From Bacillus sp. AFS015802 (GTDB taxonomy: Bacteria; Bacillota; Bacilli; Bacillales; Bacillaceae_B): a stretch of DNA of 64,000 nt. The position numbers were made by a program, and so were the translations under genes. This document shows positions 24,218 to 33,953 of the stretch, piece after piece; the first letter of the stretch is position 1, and each line of letters begins with the position of its first letter. The notes beneath the pieces were generated by a model. That model was given only the letters and a program-made list of their open reading frames with translations, did no database searches and was not told the DNA's origin. The stretch covers positions 356,802 to 420,801 of the forward strand of contig NZ_NTUP01000066.1 in NCBI RefSeq assembly GCF_002561455.1, read 5' to 3'.

Positions 24218-26326
24218 ATGAACTACAGAGTGATTAAAGAAAACAACTTATTTCTTCTTACAGATGAGCAGGGCAACATCATTTCAGACCATAGTTATGG
24301 GCTTGGTTTATACAAGAATGACACGAGATACCTAAGCAAGCTGAATGTCAAAATCAATCATGAAAACCCTATTCTATTACATTCGGATGGATCGGAAAAC
24401 TATATGTCTACGATTCTATCAACGAATCCACACCAGGAAGAGGATGGGAACCTCATTCTATGGAGGGAATCTGTAGAAATCGAGCGTAAGCGCTTTATTA
24501 ATGATGATGTGTTGTATGAAACAATTACCACGAAAAACTATTTTCCTAAGCCGATATCATTTGAGTTGAATATAGAAGTCGATGTGGACTTTAACGATAT
24601 GTTCATTGTTCGCGGATTCCAAACAGGAAATGTCGGGAAGAGGACCGGGCAAACAGTCGGGGATCATTCGCTCACCTTCCACTATGAAGGAGCGGACGAG
24701 ATCAATCGTTCAACAAGAATTCAGTGGGATGCAGAAGCGAAAACGGTGGAAGAAAATGGAGAGATTGCATTCCAGGTTGAGCTTCAGCATGAGGAAGAAA
24801 AGTCGATTACATTTATGATCATCCCATTGGAAAATGTAGAAACAAGAGATGACATTTTACCTGTCGAAGAGGCTCTTCAAAAATTAAAGGTTTCTTATAA
24901 AGAATGGTCGGCTCAGTTAACAAAAGTGGAAACGGATTACACGCCGCTTCAACGCCTCGTGGATAGGGGTTTATCAGACCTCAGAGTGTTATTGACTGAC
25001 ACCGGCTACGGAAAGTTTCCTGTAGCTGGTCTCCCTTGGTTCGGGGTTCCATTTGGAAGGGACAGTCTGATTGCAGCCCTGCAAATGATCGCCTTCCAGC
25101 CTCAGGTTGCAAAAGGCACACTGTTCACCATGGCGAGTGAGCAGGGGACAAAGGTAGATCCTTGGAGGGACGAGCAGCCCGGGAAGATCATGCATGAAAT
25201 TCGCTACGGAGAGCTTGCGAATACGGATCAAATACCGTTCACACCTTATTATGGAACGATCGATGCCACACCGTTATTTCTTGTTCTTTTGACAGAGTAT
25301 GTGAAATGGACGGGAGACTTCGATACTTTCCGAAAGCTTGAAGACAATGTGAAGAGAGCCCTTCAATGGATCGACCAATACGGTGATCGTGATGGGGATT
25401 TATTCGTGGAATACCACCAGGAATCGTCCAAAGGGATTGCTAATCAAGGTTGGAAGGATTCCGGGGACTCCATCGTTCATCGCAATGGGGATTATGCTGA
25501 CACGCCGATCGCCTTAGTTGAGGTCCAGGGATATGTGTACCAGGCGAAACGTGGATTGGCTGCCGTTTATGAAGCACTTGAAAAGAAAGAAGAGGCTGCC
25601 CGATTAGAGGCGGAAGCGAAGAACCTGCAAGAACGATTTGAACAGGAATTTTGGATGGACGACCGGGAATTCTACGCCATCGCCCTCGATCAAAAGAAAG
25701 AAAGGGTCGGTACGATCACATCGAATCCAGGACATGTTTTGTATTCAGAAATGATCTCGGGTGATCGAGCTGCAAAAGTAAGTCGAACTCTCACGGGTGA
25801 CAAAATGTTTTCCGGCTACGGTATCCGCACGATGGGGGAAGGCGAAGCAGGCTACAATCCGATGAGCTACCACGATGGAAGCGTTTGGCCACATGATAAT
25901 AGCATGACGTTACTCGGCTTAAGCAAATTAGGCTTCAAGGAAGAATCCAATAAAGTGATGAGTGGATTGATCGACGCATCATACCATTTCGAATACGACC
26001 GCTTGCCTGAATTGTTCTGTGGATATGAATCTAAATTCGGGAAGGCAGTAAAGTATCCTGTTGCATGTTCACCACAGGCGTGGGCAGCAGGGACACCTCT
26101 TGTGTTTATCCAATCTCTTTTGGGGCTGTTCCCGAATAGCCTTCAAAAAGAAATTCAATTAAATCCTGGTTTACTCCCTGATATGAATACCCTAAAGGTT
26201 CATAATATAGCGATTGGTGAGGGAGTACTTTCGCTCTCCTTGATACGAAACGGTGACAAAGTAGAGACAACTATTTTAGAAAACTCAACGGGTTACGACA
26301 TTGTGAGAGAAAAGCAAACGGTTTAG
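24218..26326 (+). CDS. Amylo-alpha-1,6-glucosidase / glycogen debranching-type glycoside hydrolase
   Basis: A 702-residue cytosolic enzyme. The N-terminal third (MNYRVIKENNLFLLTDEQGNI, LYKNDTRYLSKL) matches the bacterial debranching-enzyme N-terminal domain. The C-terminal two-thirds is an (alpha/alpha)6 barrel with PWFGVPFGRDSLIAALQM and GYNPMSYHDGSVWPHDNSM, where the acidic catalytic residues lie. ATG 24218 follows GTAGGAGG; an upstream TTG at 24161 would span an operator and is rejected. Neighbouring sugar ABC genes suggest it degrades an imported alpha-linked oligosaccharide. The exact linkage is unknown. Confidence 0.85.
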   Translation: MNYRVIKENNLFLLTDEQGNIISDHSYGLGLYKNDTRYLSKLNVKINHENPILLHSDGSENYMSTILSTNPHQEEDGNLILWRESVEIERKRFINDDVLYETITTKNYFPKPISFELNIEVDVDFNDMFIVRGFQTGNVGKRTGQTVGDHSLTFHYEGADEINRSTRIQWDAEAKTVEENGEIAFQVELQHEEEKSITFMIIPLENVETRDDILPVEEALQKLKVSYKEWSAQLTKVETDYTPLQRLVDRGLSDLRVLLTDTGYGKFPVAGLPWFGVPFGRDSLIAALQMIAFQPQVAKGTLFTMASEQGTKVDPWRDEQPGKIMHEIRYGELANTDQIPFTPYYGTIDATPLFLVLLTEYVKWTGDFDTFRKLEDNVKRALQWIDQYGDRDGDLFVEYHQESSKGIANQGWKDSGDSIVHRNGDYADTPIALVEVQGYVYQAKRGLAAVYEALEKKEEAARLEAEAKNLQERFEQEFWMDDREFYAIALDQKKERVGTITSNPGHVLYSEMISGDRAAKVSRTLTGDKMFSGYGIRTMGEGEAGYNPMSYHDGSVWPHDNSMTLLGLSKLGFKEESNKVMSGLIDASYHFEYDRLPELFCGYESKFGKAVKYPVACSPQAWAAGTPLVFIQSLLGLFPNSLQKEIQLNPGLLPDMNTLKVHNIAIGEGVLSLSLIRNGDKVETTILENSTGYDIVREKQTV

Positions 26327-26384
26327 GTACATCTGGGAACAAGCTTCCTATTTTTCATAAATCAAAAAAAGGGGTTGTAAGAAA

Positions 26385-27632
26385 ATGGCGAAAACGAAGT
26401 GGATGGCGAGTCTAGGTATTACGACGATGTTAGTGGGAACGGTTTTGGCAGGGTGCAGTGGATCTGATGAGAAGACAAGTTCAAATGGAGGAGATGAAAA
26501 GGTCGAAATCACACTTGCCGGCTGGGGAGGAAACCCTTCTGAACAGAAGCTTTTAACTCAGACAATCGCTGACTTTGAAGAGAAGCATCCGAATATCGAT
26601 GTAAAGCATGAAGTCATTTCAGAACAGTACATGGATGTGTTGAAAACCCGCTTAATCGGTGGGGAAGGACCGGATGTTTTCTATCTGGATGCCCTTGAAG
26701 CACCTGCCCTGATTGATACCGGGGTAGTAGAACCGCTGGATGATTATGTGACAGAAGACTTTGATGTGGAAGATTTCGAGAAACCGATGCTTGAAGCGTT
26801 CAAAGTCGATGGAAAGACATACGGATTTCCGAAAGACTATTCGACGCTAGCTTTATTTTACAATAAAAAGATGTTTGAAGAAGCGGGTGTAGAAGTTCCG
26901 AAAACATGGGATGAACTTCGTGAAGTATCTAAAGCACTGACAAAGGATGGCGTGTACGGATTTGGAGTGGCCCCGGAACTTGCTCGTCTTTACCATATTG
27001 CCCAATCAACCGGTGGGGAAGTCGTGAAGGATGATCAGGCGAATTTTGCTTCGGATAAAGTGGTCAATGCCCTGCAGCCGATCATCGACCAGCATAACAA
27101 AGACAAGACCTCTGCACAGGCTTCAGAAGTGGGAGCGAACTGGGGAGGGGAAATGTTCGGTCAAGGGAAAGCGGCTATGGTCATTGAAGGAAACTGGGCG
27201 ATCCCATTCCTGGCGGATACATTCCCGGATGTTGAATACGGAACGGCTGAATTACCGACCATCAATGGTGAAAAAGGAACAATGGCCTACACGGTGGGAT
27301 ATGTGATGAATGCTGCATCTGAAAAGAAGGAAGCTTCATGGGAGCTGATCTCGTACCTCACGGGTAAAGAAGGAATGGAAACATGGACGTCCAAAGGATT
27401 CGCCCTTCCGACACGTAAATCAGTGGCTGAAAAGTTAGGGTATGACAAGGATGAATTACGCGGTGCACTTGTAGCCGGAGCTCCATATGCAACGGTGTGG
27501 GCAGAAGGAAAGAACCTGCCGATCATCATGAATAACTTTAACAACCAATTCATCGCTGCCTTCCTTGGTGACCGACCATTGGATGAAGCACTGAAAGAGG
27601 CAGAAAAACAAGCAAATAGCGAAATTCAATAA
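26385..27632 (+). CDS. Sugar ABC transporter substrate-binding lipoprotein
   Basis: A 415-residue extracellular solute-binding protein (family 1, maltose-binding type). The signal peptide ends in the lipobox VLAGC (Cys near residue 24). The mature protein has ITLAGWGGNPSEQKLL, GPDVFYLDALEAPALID, GFPKDYSTLALFYNKKMFEEAGVEVP and FGQGKAAMVIEGNWAIP, all typical of oligosaccharide-binding proteins. It captures the sugar at the membrane surface and delivers it to the permeases encoded next. It shares the operon with the glycosidase. Confidence 0.93.
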   Translation: MAKTKWMASLGITTMLVGTVLAGCSGSDEKTSSNGGDEKVEITLAGWGGNPSEQKLLTQTIADFEEKHPNIDVKHEVISEQYMDVLKTRLIGGEGPDVFYLDALEAPALIDTGVVEPLDDYVTEDFDVEDFEKPMLEAFKVDGKTYGFPKDYSTLALFYNKKMFEEAGVEVPKTWDELREVSKALTKDGVYGFGVAPELARLYHIAQSTGGEVVKDDQANFASDKVVNALQPIIDQHNKDKTSAQASEVGANWGGEMFGQGKAAMVIEGNWAIPFLADTFPDVEYGTAELPTINGEKGTMAYTVGYVMNAASEKKEASWELISYLTGKEGMETWTSKGFALPTRKSVAEKLGYDKDELRGALVAGAPYATVWAEGKNLPIIMNNFNNQFIAAFLGDRPLDEALKEAEKQANSEIQ

Positions 27633-27642
27633 TACATTAAAG

Positions 27643-27673
27643 GTACCTGACACTCATGATTTGTGTCAGGTAC
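27643..27673 (+). repeat. Intercistronic hairpin GTACCTGACAC / GTGTCAGGTAC
   Basis: A perfect 11-bp stem with a 9-nt loop and no T-run lies between the binding-protein and permease genes. Such stems often protect the upstream mRNA, raising binding protein over permease. The GGTGTCAGGTA core reappears at 60850. The rest of the 156-bp gap has no clear element. Confidence 0.6.
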
Positions 27674-27788
27674 AGCTTTACCACTGACTGTATTCTTTCT
27701 TTTGAGGTCTTGGCAAGAAAGACCCCGGTGGAAAGAATACAGGTAATCACTGTAGATTCGAGAGACAGATGGAAGGTAGGGATAAGAA

Positions 27789-28688
27789 ATGAACAAACAA
27801 TCTTCTAAGAAAAGATTACAGGACGCAGGACAAGGATACTTATTTATGTCTCCCACGCTGTTTGTATTAGGGGTATTTATTATCGGACCGATTCTTTATG
27901 CCATTTTTTTATCCTTTCATAAGGTTCAACTCCTTGGCGATATGAACTTTGAATTTGTTGCTTTCGATAATTTCGCACGGATCATGGAAGACAACCGTGC
28001 CCTGATCGCATTGAAAAACACGGCCAAATATGTACTGATCGTGGTGCCGACACAAACCTTTTTAGCTTTAGTACTGGCGGCCACATTGAACGCAGGATTA
28101 AAGGGTGAGAAGCTTTTCCGGATCGTTTATTTCTTACCTACGTTAACATCATCGGCAGTGCTTACCCTCATCTTTATGTGGATGTATAACAAAGAGGGGT
28201 TAATCAATAACCTTTTAGATAAAGTTGGTTTGCCTACGTATAATTTCTTGGGTGATCCTGACATTGCTCTGAATGCGATTATGTTAATGAACATTTGGGC
28301 TACGGCTCCTTTTTTCATGGTCATTTATCTAGCAGCCCTTCAGGATATTCCAGACTCGTTATACGAAGCGGCTGAACTTGACGGTGCGAACGCCATCCAG
28401 AAGTTCTTCTATGTAACCGTACCGTTTCTCAGGCCGGTTACCTCCTTCGTCGTGATCATGGGAGTGATCGGCACCTTCCAGTTGTTTGATCAATCATATA
28501 TTTTCTCAGGTGGATCCGGTGGTCCGAATAATTCGACGTTGACGGTTGTCCTCCTCATCTATCAGTATGCATTTAAATCGTTGGGCACCATGGGATATGC
28601 AGCCGCACTTGCCTTCGCGCTCGCTCTTATCATCCTGGTGGCGACCTTGATTCAACGCAAATTCTCTAAAGAAGAATCACTCTATTAA
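27789..28688 (+). CDS. Sugar ABC transporter permease, MalF type
   Basis: A 299-residue inner-membrane permease with six predicted helices. The conserved EAA loop reads EAAELDGANAIQKFFYVTVPFLRP (about residues 195-218) and docks the ATPase. No ATPase gene is in the operon, as is common in Bacillus, where a shared MsmX-type ATPase energises several sugar importers. It pairs with the MalG-type gene that follows. Confidence 0.92.
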   Translation: MNKQSSKKRLQDAGQGYLFMSPTLFVLGVFIIGPILYAIFLSFHKVQLLGDMNFEFVAFDNFARIMEDNRALIALKNTAKYVLIVVPTQTFLALVLAATLNAGLKGEKLFRIVYFLPTLTSSAVLTLIFMWMYNKEGLINNLLDKVGLPTYNFLGDPDIALNAIMLMNIWATAPFFMVIYLAALQDIPDSLYEAAELDGANAIQKFFYVTVPFLRPVTSFVVIMGVIGTFQLFDQSYIFSGGSGGPNNSTLTVVLLIYQYAFKSLGTMGYAAALAFALALIILVATLIQRKFSKEESLY

Positions 28689-28701
28689 GGGGGATGGAAG
28701 C

Positions 28702-29531
28702 ATGAATTCAAAGAAAAAGACGTTCAGTAAACGTCTTCTATACATTGTCCTGATCGGCTATGCCATCACCACTCTGATTCCATTCTTATGGGCACTCTCC
28801 TCTTCTTTTAAAACATTGGAAGAAATCATAAGCGGGCGATGAATTTCATACCGAAGGATTTCACATTGGATAACTACAAACAGATTTTTATCGAGCAGGA
28901 GTTATTTCCAAGATGGTTATTCAATAGTTTATTCATCGCCGTTGTCGGGACGGCCTTGAATATCATCTTCAACTCCATGTCGGGATATGCCCTTGCTCGA
29001 TTGAGCTTTCCAGGAAAAAAGGCATTGTTCATCCTGATCCTGGCTGTCCTGATGATCCCGGCTCAAGTTACAATGATCCCGAACTATTTAATTTTAAAGG
29101 AAATCGGATGGCTAAACTCGTATCAAGGCATGATTGTACCTGCCATGATCAATGCCACCTTCATCTTCATGATGCGACAATTCTTTATCAATTTTCCGAA
29201 AGAACTGGAGGAAGCTGCTCAAATTGACGGCCTGAGCCGATTCGGTATCTTCTTCAAAGTGGTATTGCCGTTAGCAAAACCGGCTTTGGCAGCACAAGCA
29301 ATCTTTGTGTTCATGGGATTCTGGAACAACTTCATGACCCCGTTGATTGTCATGACCGATACAGAAATGTATACACTGCCATTAGGATTGAATACGTTTA
29401 AAGGCCAATACGTCAGCTACTGGAACTATATCATGGCGGCATCCATGGTCTTTACACTCCCAGTACTGCTGTTATATGCGTTCTTCAACCGGTACTTTAT
29501 TAAGGGGATTTCGTTTACAGGAGGGAAATAG
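28702..29531 (+). pseudogene. Sugar ABC transporter permease, MalG type, split by a -1 frameshift
   Basis: ATG 28702 follows AAGGGGG and encodes MNSKKKTFSKRLLYIV..., the normal MalG N-terminus with helix 1, but it ends at TGA 28840-28842 after 46 codons. The rest (from ATG 28839; 230 residues, five helices, EAA loop EAAQIDGLSRFGIFFKVVLP) continues in the +1 frame. Adding one G to the GGG at 28834-28836 restores a continuous family-length protein of about 276 residues (EEIISGAMNFIPKDFTLDNY). This is either a real inactivating mutation or a sequencing error in a short G-run. The two frames overlap as ATGA, so coupled translation of two pieces is conceivable. Confidence 0.85.
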
Positions 29532-29590
29532 TGGAAGGGGGCTCTTAATCTTCGTAAATAGCTCTCTTTATCCCGTCAGCAATCACCATT

Positions 29591-29628
29591 AAAAAAAGCG
29601 AATCCAATCAAGGATTCGCTTTTCTCTT
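29591..29628. terminator. Bidirectional terminator
   Basis: A perfect 12-bp stem AAAAGCGAATCC / GGATTCGCTTTT with flanking A and T tracts separates the sugar operon (+) from the P450 gene (-). Confidence 0.88.
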
Positions 29629-29631
29629 TCA

Positions 29632-32600
29632 TTATGCCCCAGCCCAAACATCCTTCGCATAGCGACCATCTTCTTCCAGTGATCGCAGCCAGTTATCGGC
29701 TTCTTCTTTTGATGTTTGATAGAAACGCATGTAGCTTTCTACTAAAGTCTCTTCGACATCGGGGGCCATTTTGCTTCCGTCCCCACAGATGTAGAGTTTC
29801 CCTCCTTCTTTCAATAATGGCAGGATTTCTTCTGCATTTTCTGCCAGGCGGTGCTGGACATAGAATTTTTCTTGACCTGGACATCTTGAGAATGCTGTGT
29901 GTAATGTGACAATCCCTTCTTGTGCTGCTTTCTCCAGTTCATGTTGATAGAGGAAGTCGTGTTCCGGATTGCGGCAGCCAAAGTAAAGATGTGCTTCGCC
30001 CAGAGCGTTTCCTTTTTCTTTTAGTACGCTGCGGGCCTGGATGAATCCTCTGAAAGGTGCAATTCCTGTTCCGGGTCCGATCATGACGATCGGTGTGCTT
30101 GCATCTTCAGGCAGCTGGAAGTTTGACTGCGGTGTGTTGATGAAGCAGGCGACTTTGTCTCCTTCCGAACGTTCTGCCAGATAGTTCGATGCGATACCTT
30201 TATATTCCCCGTTACCGCTCCATGCCTCTCCACGGACGACGCTGACTGTGATGGTTGCTTCCCCATTTTTGTATAGTGGTGAGCTTGAAATCGAGTAGTA
30301 GCGTGCCTTTAAAGGAGGGAGTAATGCCAGGAATCCTTCAAAAGGTATTTCGCATGCCATGTATTTTTCCACCAGATCAAGCATGGTGATGCGTTTATTC
30401 AGTACCGATTCTTTATACGTTCCATCTTCCAGCAGTGCTTCAAGCTCCACTACGTGAGGCGGGCATACGGTATGAGCCGCCAGCGCCCTGATTTGAGAAC
30501 GGGTCGCAGGCTCTTGGAACTCTACATAGTTCGCCAGTAATTCCTGAAGTTTCACAGGCTTTTCTGTAGGGAGGTGGGTTGCTTTTCCGGCATCTCCTGT
30601 CAGTTTGACAAAGTCCCGGCCATTCAGGTGGAACCGACTGAGCACTCGCTCAACAAGACTTGTTGGATTCTGAGGAAGGACCCCGACGTGATCACCTTCC
30701 TGATACTCGACCCCTTCCGGAAGAGTCAGGGCAATATGCCTTGTGCTTCTGCCGCTTTCCGACTGTTGTAATTCCACGTTCTGATTCACGATGGCTGTAA
30801 AAGCATGGTGAGTGCGGGCAAGTGGTGTGTCGCTCACATCACTGACAAAGTTCATGGTAATGGCGCTGGTTGCCCCGTCATTTTGATGAAGCTCGATGTC
30901 TAATTCTTTTGCCAGGTTCGGCCAAAGAGCTTCTGCCCATTTCTCATAATCTCCTTCAAAGTCATCGCTTGCATCACCGTGACCGATTTCTGACAAGCGG
31001 TGAGCTCCCTTTTCGTGAAGCTCTTCATTAATGAAATTCGGGATCCGCTGATACGTGGTGGCCCAATTATGGTCACCGCATCCGAAAACGGCGTAACGGA
31101 CACCTTCGAATTCACCACTCTGACTTTCTTTCAGCATGGAAACGAATTTACCTGCATTGTCTGGTGGATTTCCGTTGTAGGAAGCAGAGACAATGACGAC
31201 CGCTCCTTCTTTCGGGAGTCCATCACTGTACTCATCTAAAGGAGCAACTTCCGTATGGAACCCTTGCTTTCGTCCCGTTTCCCCGAGGTCACGTGCGATC
31301 CCTTCGGCTGTTCCCATGTTTGAACCATAAAGAACAAGCAGGGGAGTTCCGTGGGAAGAGTCCATCGCGATGGACTCTTCCGCTTTCTCAGGTGCTGCCT
31401 CTTCGTTGGAAGCGATTGAGAAAGCCATGGCAGGCTTACGCGGTGTGACACGCATGGTTAATCCGTTCGGCTTAAGGGTCAGTGTTTCTTTGACATCAAG
31501 CTGATAGTTCTGATGGTCGATCAGGTCAAAGTGCTGCAGGACCATTCCGAGCACCAGTGTTGCTTCATGAAGGGCAAACTGCTGGCCGATACAGGCACGC
31601 TGACCGTTTCCAAACGGTTTATAAGCATGATAGGGGATTGACGACGGGTCCTCGAAACGTTCAGGGATGAAGGCTTCCACGTCATCACCCCACACGGAGG
31701 TGTCCCGGTGAAGTTCAGGGATGACCAGGGTGAACACATCCTCTTGTTTGACGTCATATTTTCCTCCGAGAGTAGTGTCCTCTTTCGCATAAACTGAAAA
31801 GGCAGGGGCAGTCGGCCACAGTCGCAGGGTTTCATTCAATACCATACGGACATACTTCAGTTGTTTCACTTGCTTATATTCCGGTATATCATTACCGAGT
31901 ACAGTATCGACTTCCTTTTGAGCCTTTTTCAGTTTTTCCGGATCGTTCATTAGGTAGTAGAGGGCGAAGGAAAGAAGTCCACTCGTCGTTTCATGCCCCG
32001 CGATTAAAAAGGTGATGATCTGAAAACGGATATTTTCATCATCCAATGCTTCTCCGGTTTCCGGGTCGGTCCCTTTCAACATATGGGAAAGGAGATCATC
32101 TTCCCCTTGATCACCGTTCTTCTTTCGTTCGGCAATCAATTCATCCACAAGGGAGAACATGTACTGGATGTCTTCTTTAAATTGCTTTTTCGATTTGATC
32201 ATCAGTTTGTCCTGGACTCCGAGCCGCTGTGATTGATTCATCGCTTCATCCAATGCGCGAACCATGCTGTCCACAAACGGATGGGACGTTTCGCGGTAGA
32301 AGCTGTTAAATCGGTAATTGAAACCGCAGAGTCCGATGGTATCAAGTGTGAGACGGGTCATATCTTCCGGCACGTCGATTTCATCTGCCGGGTTAAGGCG
32401 CGCCCATTTTTGGATGAGCTGGGTGGCGAGATCCACCATTTTTGCGTGATATCCTTTCATGGCCTGCTGGCTGAAGCTTGGGAGCAGGATATTATGGGCC
32501 TTTTTCCAGTTGATCTCTTTCGTTTCACTTGTGAAAAGGCCGTCTCCGCCGAACGCTCTCACTTTCTGAAGGGCAGGGCCGACTTTTTTATCAAAGCGCG

Positions 32601-32799
32601 TTTCATCGCAGATTTCCTCTACAAGGGAAGCACTGGAAACAAAGGTGCTTATTCTGCCTGGAAATTGGAACTGATAAATCGGTCCGAGTTCCCTGGCAAG
32701 TTTCATAAATGATTGAAGGGGTTTTTCTTTATCAATAACGGGCAAACTACCGAGTGGCCCATAGGTTTTCGGTTGTGGATATTGAGATTGTTGTGTCAT
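29632..32799 (-). CDS. Bifunctional cytochrome P450 / NADPH-P450 reductase (CYP102A, P450 BM3 type)
   Basis: A 1055-residue self-sufficient fatty acid hydroxylase. Residues 1 to about 460 are the P450 domain: oxygen-binding [18 protein letters not shown] (ExxR) and heme-ligand Cys403 in [11 protein letters not shown]. Residues about 485-640 form the FMN flavodoxin domain ([17 protein letters not shown]). Residues about 660-1055 form the FAD/NADPH reductase ([33 protein letters not shown]). Length and order match CypD/CypE and BM3. A perfect FatR-like operator lies between it and the repressor gene upstream, so induction by fatty acids is expected. Confidence 0.96.
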   Translation of the reverse strand: MTQQSQYPQPKTYGPLGSLPVIDKEKPLQSFMKLARELGPIYQFQFPGRISTFVSSASLVEEICDETRFDKKVGPALQKVRAFGGDGLFTSETKEINWKKAHNILLPSFSQQAMKGYHAKMVDLATQLIQKWARLNPADEIDVPEDMTRLTLDTIGLCGFNYRFNSFYRETSHPFVDSMVRALDEAMNQSQRLGVQDKLMIKSKKQFKEDIQYMFSLVDELIAERKKNGDQGEDDLLSHMLKGTDPETGEALDDENIRFQIITFLIAGHETTSGLLSFALYYLMNDPEKLKKAQKEVDTVLGNDIPEYKQVKQLKYVRMVLNETLRLWPTAPAFSVYAKEDTTLGGKYDVKQEDVFTLVIPELHRDTSVWGDDVEAFIPERFEDPSSIPYHAYKPFGNGQRACIGQQFALHEATLVLGMVLQHFDLIDHQNYQLDVKETLTLKPNGLTMRVTPRKPAMAFSIASNEEAAPEKAEESIAMDSSHGTPLLVLYGSNMGTAEGIARDLGETGRKQGFHTEVAPLDEYSDGLPKEGAVVIVSASYNGNPPDNAGKFVSMLKESQSGEFEGVRYAVFGCGDHNWATTYQRIPNFINEELHEKGAHRLSEIGHGDASDDFEGDYEKWAEALWPNLAKELDIELHQNDGATSAITMNFVSDVSDTPLARTHHAFTAIVNQNVELQQSESGRSTRHIALTLPEGVEYQEGDHVGVLPQNPTSLVERVLSRFHLNGRDFVKLTGDAGKATHLPTEKPVKLQELLANYVEFQEPATRSQIRALAAHTVCPPHVVELEALLEDGTYKESVLNKRITMLDLVEKYMACEIPFEGFLALLPPLKARYYSISSSPLYKNGEATITVSVVRGEAWSGNGEYKGIASNYLAERSEGDKVACFINTPQSNFQLPEDASTPIVMIGPGTGIAPFRGFIQARSVLKEKGNALGEAHLYFGCRNPEHDFLYQHELEKAAQEGIVTLHTAFSRCPGQEKFYVQHRLAENAEEILPLLKEGGKLYICGDGSKMAPDVEETLVESYMRFYQTSKEEADNWLRSLEEDGRYAKDVWAGA

Positions 32800-32831
32800 G
32801 TTTCTTTCACCTCGTGTATTGGATTATTGTC

Positions 32832-32851
32832 CGGAATGAACGTTCATTCCG
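32832..32851 (-). promoter_or_regulatory. Perfect 20-bp palindromic operator between the repressor and P450 genes
   Basis: CGGAATGAACGTTCATTCCG is fully self-complementary. It lies 33 bases upstream of the P450 start and downstream of the TetR-type gene. It fits a FatR/Bm3R1-type site. Confidence 0.82.
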
Positions 32852-32878
32852 TTTGTGAGAAGAGAAACCAACCGTTTC

Positions 32879-33454
32879 TCATACATGTATTCGAACCGCG
32901 TCCCACATGCTTTCTTCTACCTCTGCCAGCATAGAGGCATCAGGCTTTAATTCCCCGATGCGGACCAGCCGCTGCAGCTCAAGGAAGGCACCATAAAGGA
33001 TGGCGATCAAAGCAGTAGAAGGCAGATCCTTGATGATCTTCTTTTCTTTACCTGAGTCGAAGAAGTTTTTAAATAGATTCAGCAGTCCTTGGAAACTTGC
33101 ATGACTTTCTTCGTTCAGGAAGTGAGCGCTGCTATGTGTTTTGATAAAGTAAAGGGCTTGGCTTTGTTCTTTTGTAAACAGGATCATCGACGTAAAAATA
33201 TGATGGAACTGATCCCGGATCGACTGATCATAGGGGAAAGCTTTTTCCACCGTTTCAGTAAAGATTCCCACGTATTCTTGAAAAATCGTGTTCCCAAGCA
33301 CTTCTTTATTTTCGAAGTACCGATAGATCGTACCGGCTCCTACACCGGCAGATGTCGCAATCATGGGAATCGTCGTGGCATCGTAGCCGCGCTCTGCAAA
33401 TAGGACCAGGGAGCTCGCCACGATGCTTTCCCGCTTATTTAATGCCTTAGACAT
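32879..33454 (-). CDS. fatR: TetR family repressor of the P450 gene (FatR/Bm3R1-like)
   Basis: A 191-residue regulator. The N-terminal helix-turn-helix (LFAERGYDATTIPMIATSAGVG, TIYRYFENKEVLGN) is followed by a helical fatty-acid-binding-type domain (FHHIFTSMILFTKEQSQALYFI). It sits directly upstream of, and on the same strand as, the CYP102-type gene, the order known for fatR-cypE. Near-identical palindromes before both genes indicate repression of itself and the P450. The symbol is assigned on context and similarity. Confidence 0.85.
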   Translation of the reverse strand: MSKALNKRESIVASSLVLFAERGYDATTIPMIATSAGVGAGTIYRYFENKEVLGNTIFQEYVGIFTETVEKAFPYDQSIRDQFHHIFTSMILFTKEQSQALYFIKTHSSAHFLNEESHASFQGLLNLFKNFFDSGKEKKIIKDLPSTALIAILYGAFLELQRLVRIGELKPDASMLAEVEESMWDAVRIHV

Positions 33455-33483
33455 ACCAATTCAGCCTTTCATAACGGTAATGC

Positions 33484-33501
33484 GGAATGAATGTTCATTC
33501 C
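33484..33501 (-). promoter_or_regulatory. Second FatR-like operator, upstream of the repressor gene
   Basis: GGAATGAATGTTCATTCC is an 18-bp dyad with mismatch only at its centre. It matches the core of the perfect site at 32832-32851 and lies 30 bp before the repressor start. Confidence 0.78.
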
Positions 33502-33697
33502 AGTACAGTGTATACCCATCTGGAGGTTATCTCAATCACACGAAGTACCCATTGTTTGTGAAGGTTTTGTTAAGAAGGGGGTTTGCCCTTTTTTTGTTTT
33601 CTATGATATTGGCCGGTCCAACTCTATCAATATTACATAGAATAACCTTGTAAGAGAGCTCACTTACTAGATTTCCTGATAGAAAGGGGGGATTTTT

Positions 33698-33832
33698 ATG
33701 CCATTAGGTCTTTTAACCTTTCTGATCGTTGTTTTATTACTTGTCGCCTGGTTGTTGGTATCAATCCTGGCTCCAAACAGTGATCTCGTCACTTCCTTAA
33801 AAGAAGCCGTCTGCACCAGATTAAACTGCTAG
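33698..33832 (+). CDS. Small single-span membrane protein, 44 residues
   Basis: A short frame with a strong ribosome site (AAAGGGGGG, 7 nt before ATG) encodes MPLGLLTFLIVVLLLVAW and continues to about residue 24 as one hydrophobic helix. A short polar tail with two Cys follows (KEAVCTRLNC). It lies alone between divergent genes and is followed closely by a terminator-like repeat. I do not recognise a family. Confidence 0.6.
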   Translation: MPLGLLTFLIVVLLLVAWLLVSILAPNSDLVTSLKEAVCTRLNC

Positions 33833-33841
33833 TCTTGAAGT

Positions 33842-33953
33842 GAGGGACGGACCTCCAATTTTTCACCTTTCCGTTTGTTGACCAAACAGAAAGCGTGGTG
33901 AATTGGGGGTTTTTTTCTTTAGTAGGGTAATGTGGTGAGGGACGGACCCCTTC
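33842..33953. repeat. AGGGACGGACC-bounded repeat unit with internal hairpin (unit A)
   Basis: Direct copies of AGGGACGGACC at 33843 and 33938 bound a unit containing a long hairpin (CCAATTTTTCACC...GGTGAATTGG, inner GTTTG/CAAAC) and a T-run. The unit is homologous to 36019-36130, with compensatory changes in the stem. It lies between the small membrane protein gene and the DUF3231 stop and could terminate transcription on +. The remaining intergenic sequence from 33502 to 33697 shows nothing definite. Confidence 0.75.

Noticed and set aside
28839-29531. Treating the 230-codon frame as a complete permease gene
   Set aside because: It lacks helix 1, which is encoded intact just upstream in another frame, and no ribosome site precedes ATG 28839.
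30574-32712. Plus-strand frames opposite the P450 gene
   Set aside because: They are shadows of a 1055-codon gene with complete heme, flavin and NADPH motifs.
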